A stretch of 64,000 bases of DNA. Origin: JANQOH01 sp965214495. Lineage in GTDB: Bacteria; Pseudomonadota; Alphaproteobacteria; UBA7887. This document shows positions 58,414 to 64,000 of the stretch, one piece after another. The first letter of the stretch is position 1. Each line of letters begins with the position of its first letter. The position numbers and the translations under genes are program-made. Where the stretch lies: NCBI GenBank assembly GCA_965214495.1, contig OZ243958.1, positions 3,162,001 to 3,226,000 of the forward strand. Reading direction: 5' to 3'. Below the pieces are notes generated by a model that searched no databases, had not been told where the DNA came from, and saw nothing but the letters and a program-made list of their open reading frames with translations.

Positions 58414-59210
58414 GACCGGGCGAGCCGCGCCATCAACAGCCGATGCAGCGCCGGACCGGCGGCCACGAGGCTTTCCTGACGCACGCTCTTCCGGTTGTAG
58501 CGCATGACCTCTCCGGCCGAAGTGGTCATGGCACCGCCCGCTTCGCCGATCAGGAGGTCGCCGGCGGCAATGTCCCAGTCGCTCTTGGGCCGCAGCGCGA
58601 TGGCGCCATCGACGCTGCCGCCGGCGACCAGCGCCAGCTTCCAGGCGATGGCGTCGATGACGCGGATCTCGGCTTCCGGGAAGCGGTCGCGCCACAGCGC
58701 GCGGCGCCGTTCGTTGCGGCTCGAGGCGAGCACGGCGCCGCTGATGCGCTCCGCGCCGGCGACGCGAACGGGGTTGCCGTTCAGACGGGTGCCGCCGCCC
58801 GCGAAGGCGTCATAGAACGCGTCCTCGCAAGGATTGAAGATACAGGCCGAGACCGGCCGCCCGGCCTCGACCAGCGCTGCGGAGACCACCCATTCGCGGT
58901 TGCCGTCCACGAAACCGCGGGTGCCGTCGATCGGGTCCACCACCCACACCCGTTCGGAGCCGAGTCGCGCCGGGTCGTCCTCGGTTTCCTCCGACAGCCA
59001 GCCGTAATCCGGCCGCGCCCCCATCAAGGTCTTGCGGAGCGCTGCATCGACGGCGAGATCGGCTTCGGTCACCGGGTCGCCCGGGCGCTTCTCGCGCACG
59101 TCGAAGCCGCGCTCGAAATAGTCGAGCGCGAGCGCCCCGCCGTCGCGCACCGCACGGCGCAACAGCGCGTGATCGCCGCGTAAATCGGCAGCCGGCGCGC
59201 CGGCGCTCAC
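58410..59210 (-). CDS. inositol monophosphatase / CysQ-type phosphatase
   Basis: A 266-residue Mg-dependent phosphatase: DPVTEADLAVDAALR, LSEETEDDPARLGSERVWVVDPIDGTRGF (motifs EE and DPIDGT) and KSDWDIAAGDLLIGEAGGAMT (motif WDIAA). Such genes beside LPS genes are annotated as 3'(2'),5'-bisphosphate nucleotidase. The true substrate is not decided by sequence. The GTG at 59210 overlaps the pmbA stop (GTGA), and the end overlaps the ABC transporter start. Confidence 0.88.
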   Translation of the reverse strand: MSAGAPAADLRGDHALLRRAVRDGGALALDYFERGFDVREKRPGDPVTEADLAVDAALRKTLMGARPDYGWLSEETEDDPARLGSERVWVVDPIDGTRGFVDGNREWVVSAALVEAGRPVSACIFNPCEDAFYDAFAGGGTRLNGNPVRVAGAERISGAVLASSRNERRRALWRDRFPEAEIRVIDAIAWKLALVAGGSVDGAIALRPKSDWDIAAGDLLIGEAGGAMTTSAGEVMRYNRKSVRQESLVAAGPALHRLLMARLARS

Positions 59211-60550
59211 AAGCCGGCCACGGTCATGCCATCGACCCGCAAGGTCGGCGCGTCGAGACCGTAGCGGAATCTGAGATCGTCGGCGGGGGTCATCGCCCGA
59301 AACATTTCCAGCAGGTTGCCGGCAACCGTCATTTCGTTCACCGGCCAGGCCAGCCGGCCCTTGTCGATCCAGAACCCCGCTGCGCCGCGGCTGTAATCCC
59401 CGGTGGTCGGGTTGAAACTCATGCCCATCATCTCGGTGACGTAGAAGCCGGACTCCACCGAGGCGAGCAACGCCTCGCGGCTTTCGCCGCCGGCGGCCAT
59501 GTAGAGATTGCTGGGACCCGGCGACGGCGTGCCCGCCGGGCCGCGCGTCGCGTGGCCCGTGGTCGCGAGATCGAGCTGGCGCGCAGTGCGCGAATCGAGC
59601 AGCCACCCGGTCAGCACGCCTGCGTCCACGACCGCGAGCCGCCCGCCAACGACCCCTTCGCCGTCGAACGGCCGCGACGACAGGCCGCGCGCGCGATGAG
59701 GATCGTCGATAACCGTGACCGCCGGTGCGAACACGGTCTCGCCGCGTTTGTCGCGCAGGCAGCTTGTGCCGCGCGCGATCGCGGCGCCGGAAATCAGCGA
59801 GGCGAGCAAGCGCACGAAACCGCCGGACACGCGCGGATCGAAAACCGCGGGCACCCGGCCGCTCGGTTGCTTGCGGGCGCCAAGACGGTTCACCGCGCGC
59901 TCGCCGGCGCGGCGCCCGACGTCTTGCGGCGAGTCGAGGTCTTCGCGGTGGCGCGCGGTGTGATACTCGTAGTCGCGCTCCATCGCGGTGTCGCTGCCGG
60001 CAATCACCGAAGCGACGAGACCGAAACGCGTCGACTCGTAACCGCCGGCGAAGCCGTTCGACGCGGCGAGCGCGACGCTGCCGCGCCGCCAGCTCGCTTC
60101 GGCGCCTTCCGAGTTGGTGACGCCGGGCACGGCGCGAGCCGCGTCCTCGGCAGCGGCGGCGGCGGCAAGCAGGTCTTCCGATGCCGGCTCGGCGTCGTCG
60201 GCAAGGTCGAGCGCCGGCGGCGCCGCCGCCATGCGATCGGAATCGGGAAGGCCGCAATGCGGGTCTTCCGGCACCGCCTTCGCCATCGCCAAGGCGCGCG
60301 CGACCAGCCCGTCGCGCGCGCCGGCGCCGAGGTCCGTCGTGGAAACGACCGCCTGCCGCGCCCCGACGAACACGCGCAGGCCCAGCTCGGCGGCCTCGGC
60401 CCGCTCCACCCCTTCGTTCTCGCCCATCCGCCACGCGGCATCGAGCGATGCCGACTGCGCCAGCATGGCGTCGGCCGCGTCGGCGCCCGCCCGCTTCGCC
60501 CGGGCGATCAGATCATCTAGGCGATCGAGATCGCCGCCACGCTCGCTCAT
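59207..60550 (-). CDS. pmbA: TldD/PmbA family metalloprotease-like protein
   Basis: A 447-residue PmbA-type protein, the subunit that forms a complex with TldD and lacks its own HExxxH. Signature segments are RVFVGARQAVVSTTDLG, AVFDPRVSGGFVRLLASLISG and PFDGEGV, then GVLTGWLLDSRTARQLDLATTGHATRG, and the C-terminal GDYSRGAAGFWIDKGRLAWPVNEMTVAGN. TldD-PmbA cleaves peptides such as microcin B17 and CcdA. No tldD is in the window. It heads the operon through the phosphatase to lpxK. Confidence 0.92.
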   Translation of the reverse strand: MSERGGDLDRLDDLIARAKRAGADAADAMLAQSASLDAAWRMGENEGVERAEAAELGLRVFVGARQAVVSTTDLGAGARDGLVARALAMAKAVPEDPHCGLPDSDRMAAAPPALDLADDAEPASEDLLAAAAAAEDAARAVPGVTNSEGAEASWRRGSVALAASNGFAGGYESTRFGLVASVIAGSDTAMERDYEYHTARHREDLDSPQDVGRRAGERAVNRLGARKQPSGRVPAVFDPRVSGGFVRLLASLISGAAIARGTSCLRDKRGETVFAPAVTVIDDPHRARGLSSRPFDGEGVVGGRLAVVDAGVLTGWLLDSRTARQLDLATTGHATRGPAGTPSPGPSNLYMAAGGESREALLASVESGFYVTEMMGMSFNPTTGDYSRGAAGFWIDKGRLAWPVNEMTVAGNLLEMFRAMTPADDLRFRYGLDAPTLRVDGMTVAGL

Positions 60551-60655
60551 GGGCCCTCCGGTCGGGTTTCGCGCGGTCCACGATATACCCTTTGCTGACT
60601 GCGCACGCAGTCCATCCGTCGCGGATCGCTCGGGCCTCGCCCTCGCGGCGTCCGC

Positions 60656-62164
60656 CTACTTCCAGATCGACACGCCGCTTCCCGGCAGACCGTAGCGCGG
60701 CCAGTTGCGACTCACCGCCTCGACGACATCGTCGCTCATGCGGATGCGCCGCCCCCATTCGCGCGTCGTTTCGGGCGGCATCTTGGTCGTCGCGTCGAGT
60801 CCGATCTTGCCGCCGAGACCCGGTTCGGGACTGGCGAAGTCCAGATAGTCGATCGGAGTCCGTTCGACGATCGTCGCGTCGCGCGCCGGGTCCATCCGGG
60901 TCGCCAGCGCCCACATCACGTCGCGCCAGTCGCGCGCGTCGATGTCGTCGTCCACCACGATGACGAACTTGGTGTACAGGAACTGCCGCAGATACGACCA
61001 TACCGCCATCATCACCCGTTTCGCGTGCCCCGGATAAGCCTTGCGCATCGACACTACGGCGATGCGATAGCTGCATCCTTCCGGCGGCAGCCAGAAATCC
61101 ACGATCTCCGGGAACTGCTGGCGGATGAGCGGGATGAACAGTTCGTTCAGCGCCTCGCCCAACACGCTCGGCTCGTCGGGCGGGCGACCGGTGAAGGTCG
61201 AGAGATAGATCGGGTCGGCGCGCCGGGTGATGGCGCGCACCCGGAAACGCGGAAAGCGCTCGACCGCGTTGTAGTAGCCCGTATGGTCGCCATACGGCCC
61301 CTCGTCGCCATAGTCGTCGAGCGCGACCTCGCCTTCGAGAACCATCTCCGCCTGCGCCGGGACCTTGAGCGGCACGGTCTTGCAATCGACCAGTTCGACT
61401 CGCGCGCCGCGCAGCAGGCCGGCGAACCGGTATTCCGACAGGGTTTCGGGTATCGGGGTCACCGCGGCCAGGATCACGCCGGGGTCCGCACCGATGACGA
61501 CCGCGGCCGGCAACGGCCCGCCCCGGTGCGCCGACCAGCGCGCGTGGTGCCGCGCGCCGCCGCGATGCGCCAGCCAGCGCATCAGCGTATGATCGCGCCC
61601 CGTCACCTGCATTCGGTAGATGCCGAGATTGCAGTGATCGGTCGGATCCCCGCCGGGGCCTTGGGTCACCACGATCGGCCAGGTAATGAGCGGCGCGGGT
61701 TCGCCCGGCCAGCAGGTCTGGACGGGCAGTGCCGAGAGATCCACGTCGCCGCCTTCCAGCACCACCTCGTGAACCGGGGCGCGCCGCACGGTGCGCGGGC
61801 GCATCGCGCCGATCGTTTTGAGCAGAGGCAGCATCGCCGCCGCCTCGCGCCAGCCGCCCGGCGGTTCGGGCTGGCGCAGGAAGGCGAGGGTTTCGCCCAC
61901 CTCGCGCAATTGTTCGGGTTTGCGCTCCATGCCCAACGCCACGCGCTCCACCGTGCCGAACAGGTTGACCAGCACCGGGACGTCGAAGCGCCTGCCGTCC
62001 GCCGCGACCGGGTTCTCGAAGATCACTGCCGGTCCCGCTTCCGCGAGCAGCCTCGTCTGGATTTCAGTCATCTCCAGATGCGTCGAAACCGGTTCCGAAA
62101 CGCGGACCAGTTGTCCGTCGGTTTCGAGCCGGGAGATGAACTCGCGCAAATTGCGGTAGGGCAT
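60656..62164 (-). CDS. ubiD: UbiD family decarboxylase
   Basis: A 502-residue prenyl-FMN-dependent decarboxylase. It has [94 protein letters not shown] and [24 protein letters not shown], the UbiD order. It should decarboxylate 4-hydroxy-3-polyprenylbenzoate in ubiquinone synthesis, needing UbiX elsewhere. ATG at 62164 (MPYRNL) is preferred to 62200. It is divergent from the hydroxy-acid oxidase. Confidence 0.95.
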   Translation of the reverse strand: MPYRNLREFISRLETDGQLVRVSEPVSTHLEMTEIQTRLLAEAGPAVIFENPVAADGRRFDVPVLVNLFGTVERVALGMERKPEQLREVGETLAFLRQPEPPGGWREAAAMLPLLKTIGAMRPRTVRRAPVHEVVLEGGDVDLSALPVQTCWPGEPAPLITWPIVVTQGPGGDPTDHCNLGIYRMQVTGRDHTLMRWLAHRGGARHHARWSAHRGGPLPAAVVIGADPGVILAAVTPIPETLSEYRFAGLLRGARVELVDCKTVPLKVPAQAEMVLEGEVALDDYGDEGPYGDHTGYYNAVERFPRFRVRAITRRADPIYLSTFTGRPPDEPSVLGEALNELFIPLIRQQFPEIVDFWLPPEGCSYRIAVVSMRKAYPGHAKRVMMAVWSYLRQFLYTKFVIVVDDDIDARDWRDVMWALATRMDPARDATIVERTPIDYLDFASPEPGLGGKIGLDATTKMPPETTREWGRRIRMSDDVVEAVSRNWPRYGLPGSGVSIWK

Positions 62165-62285
62165 GGCCGGCCGTGGGCGGGTCTCGCGATGCGCGAACAT
62201 AGTCGGGCACCCAGGCGTGTGCTATAGCGCGGCGTGGCAGGCGCCGACGCCGCCCCCTCTGATCCCCGACTCGCGACCGGCGGCG

Positions 62286-63458
62286 ATGAAGCTCGACGAC
62301 GCGCTCAATTTCGACGATCTGCGCCGCATGGCCAAGCGCTATCTGCCGCGCATCGCTTTCGACTATATCGAAGGCGGGGTCGATGACGAGGAGGGACTCG
62401 ACTACAACCGGCGCGCGTTTCGCCGGCGCCGGCTGATTCCGCGTTATCTCGTCGACGTCGCGGCGCGCAGCCAGCGCGTCCGCCTGTTCGGACGCGAGTT
62501 CGCGGCGCCGTTCGGCATCGCGCCCACCGGACTCGCGGGGCTCATGCGCCCCGGCGCCGACCTGATGCTGGCGGAGGCCGCCGTGGCCGCCGACATCCCG
62601 TTCATCCTCTCCGGGGCCGGCAACGCCTTGATCGAAGACCTGGGGAAGGCGGCGCCGGAACACGGCTGGTATCAGCTCTACGCCGCCCGCGACAAGGCGA
62701 TCTCCGAAGACATGATCCGCCGCGCACGTGATTCGGGGTTGCCGGCGCTGGTGTTCACCGTCGACGTTCCGGTGCATCCGAAGCGCGAACGCAACCGGCG
62801 CAACGGTCTGGGCCGCCCGTTGCGGATGCCGCTGGCGACTCGGCTCGACGCGCTGCGGCGCCCGCGCTGGCTCGCCTCCTATCTGCGCCACGGAATGCCG
62901 ATGTTCGCGAATTGGGCGCCCTACGCCGGCGAGAACGCGAATGCCGAGCGCGTGGCCGACTTCATCGCCGATCAGTCGCCGCCGTCGATGAGCTGGAAGG
63001 ACGTCGAGAACTTCCGCCGCCTGTGGCCGCGCGCGCTCGTGCTGAAGGGAATCATGCACCCTGACGATGCGGTGCGCGCGGCGGAACTGGGGGTGGACGG
63101 AATCATGGTGTCCAACCATGGCGCCCGGCAACTCGATCGCGCCGCGTCGCCGCTCGACGTGTTGCCGGCGATCAAGGCCGCCGTCGGCGACCGGGTGACT
63201 CTGATGCTCGACAGCGGCATCCGGCGCGGCTCGGACGTGTTGATCGCGATGTGCCTGGGCGCCGAATTCGTCTTCATCGGCCGGCCGGTGCTCTACGGTG
63301 CGGCGGTGGGCGGCGCGGCCGGCGCGGGCCACGCGATCGACCTGTTGCGCGGCGAGGTCGACGACACGATGGGCCAGACGGGACTCACCGACCTGGCGGG
63401 TCTTGGCCCGGACCGCCTCTTTCGCGACGATTACGGCCGTAACGATCCCTGGGCCTGA
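62286..63458 (+). CDS. FMN-dependent alpha-hydroxy-acid oxidase/dehydrogenase
   Basis: A 390-residue flavoenzyme of the LldD/glycolate-oxidase/mandelate-dehydrogenase family. It has LPRIAFDYIEGGVDDE, PFGIAPTGLAGLMRPGAD, YQLYAARD, VFTVDVPVHPKRERNRR, LVLKGIMHPDDA, the catalytic His in VSNHGARQLDRA, and LDSGIRRGSDVLIAMCLGA with FIGRP. It should oxidise L-lactate or a similar 2-hydroxy acid. The ATG at 62286 is the family start; the frame is open upstream. Confidence 0.93.
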   Translation: MKLDDALNFDDLRRMAKRYLPRIAFDYIEGGVDDEEGLDYNRRAFRRRRLIPRYLVDVAARSQRVRLFGREFAAPFGIAPTGLAGLMRPGADLMLAEAAVAADIPFILSGAGNALIEDLGKAAPEHGWYQLYAARDKAISEDMIRRARDSGLPALVFTVDVPVHPKRERNRRNGLGRPLRMPLATRLDALRRPRWLASYLRHGMPMFANWAPYAGENANAERVADFIADQSPPSMSWKDVENFRRLWPRALVLKGIMHPDDAVRAAELGVDGIMVSNHGARQLDRAASPLDVLPAIKAAVGDRVTLMLDSGIRRGSDVLIAMCLGAEFVFIGRPVLYGAAVGGAAGAGHAIDLLRGEVDDTMGQTGLTDLAGLGPDRLFRDDYGRNDPWA

Positions 63459-63466
63459 GTGCGCGC

Positions 63467-64000
63467 TCAGCCGGCGAGAAAACCCAGAAACACCAACGCC
63501 GCGAAAACGTTATTGACGCGGAACCGGGTCTTGCACCCCGCGGGATCGTCGATATCGAGAGTCGCGACCTGCCACGCCAGCACCGGGGCCGCGGCCGCCA
63601 GCCCGGCCCATGCCGGCCATGCGGCTCCGGCTAGAGAAGCCGCCGCGGCGAGCCCCGCGAGGCAGAAGGCGTAGAGGAGCCACAGCACCGGCCGGCTGCG
63701 CGCGCCAAGCCACCGAGCCGCCGACTTGACCCCCGCTCGCGCGTCGTCCACGCGATCCTGATGCGCGTAGATCGTGTCGTAGCCGACTGTCCAGACGACC
63801 GCCGCGGCGTAGAGAACTCCGGCCGGCCAGTCGAGACCGCCGGTCGCCGCCGCCCAGCCCACCAGCGCGCCCCATGAAAAAGTGAGCCCGAGCCACGCCT
63901 GCGGCCACCATGTGATCCGCTTCATGAACGGGTAGGGCAGGATCAGCGCGAGCGACGCCAGGCCGACGGCGATCGCCGCCGGCGCGAGTTGCCACAACAC
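63467..64000 (-). CDS. ubiA: 4-hydroxybenzoate polyprenyltransferase, C-terminal part
   Basis: The last 177 residues of a membrane prenyltransferase; the N-terminus with the first Asp-rich motif lies beyond the right edge. It has PYPFMKRITWWPQAWLGLTF, WTVGYDTIYAHQDRVDDA with ARAGVKSAARWLG (the second Asp-rich motif), and RFRVNNVFAALVFLGFLAG at the end, with several helices. UbiA joins a polyprenyl chain to 4-hydroxybenzoate, the step before UbiD. Confidence 0.93.
   Translation of the reverse strand: MLWQLAPAAIAVGLASLALILPYPFMKRITWWPQAWLGLTFSWGALVGWAAATGGLDWPAGVLYAAAVVWTVGYDTIYAHQDRVDDARAGVKSAARWLGARSRPVLWLLYAFCLAGLAAAASLAGAAWPAWAGLAAAAPVLAWQVATLDIDDPAGCKTRFRVNNVFAALVFLGFLAG

Noticed and set aside
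58410..60434. Apparent 674-residue fusion of the phosphatase with upstream sequence
   Set aside because: The extra N-terminal part is out-of-frame pmbA sequence; a GTGA overlap at 59210 gives a normal-length phosphatase.

Overview
The window is a GC-rich (about two-thirds G+C) chromosomal piece from an alphaproteobacterium, most likely a Rhodospirillales-like or neighbouring free-living or marine lineage. The supporting genes are a YraN/RsmI/penicillin-binding-protein-activator cluster, a PmbA-CysQ-ABC exporter-WaaA-LpxK lipopolysaccharide operon, DUF1491, UbiA/UbiD, TRAP transport, CaiB/BaiF CoA-transferases and an Asp-rich (magnesium-type) HemB. Genes are tightly packed, often with 4-base ATGA or GTGA overlaps. 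No rRNA, tRNA, CRISPR array, integrase or transposase was seen.

Layout. 1-5104: envelope and housekeeping genes (BON-like lipoprotein fragment, yraN, rsmI, LpoA-like lipoprotein) plus an exported amidohydrolase and an MBL hydrolase. 5105-8018: a TonB-dependent receptor with its own promoter and a Fur-like palindrome. 8019-10447: a REP-like repeat, a small coiled-coil membrane protein and an orphan hydantoinase B. 10448-20046: a long leader with a 40-base poly-C tract, then a 9.2-kb surface autotransporter locus with 18 tandem Ig-like repeats that is broken into three frames by two single-base insertions. 20047-24116: a second REP-like repeat, DUF1491, and a four-gene lipid-carrier glycosyltransferase/phosphatase operon. 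24088-36086: metabolic genes (YggS, ThiE-like, SDR, penicillin acylase, CoA-transferase, YheT hydrolase, HemB, molybdopterin oxidoreductase, aspartate aminotransferase). 36153-40640: EamA and MFS transporters flanking a decayed toxin-antitoxin remnant, then a NERD-helicase. 40750-43475: GST, CoA-transferase and GloB. 43485-47337: a two-subunit flavoprotein/iron-sulfur oxidoreductase and a zinc alcohol dehydrogenase. 47425-51905: a transglutaminase-like gene, dctPQM and an SMP-30 lactonase in one apparent operon. 51906-53716: hipBA preceded by four evenly phased operators. 53723-64000: FMN reductase, the LPS operon, pmbA, ubiD, an FMN-dependent alpha-hydroxy-acid oxidase and a truncated ubiA.

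The most notable signals are four 16-base palindromes whose start points are exactly 49 bases apart upstream of hipBA; the poly-C tract, repeat array and paired frameshifts of the giant autotransporter, which look like a variable surface antigen unless the breaks are sequencing errors; a vapBC-type remnant whose antitoxin is cut next to a REP hairpin; and dispersed REP-like elements with compensatory stem changes. All functional calls rest on motif recognition by eye; no database search was possible.
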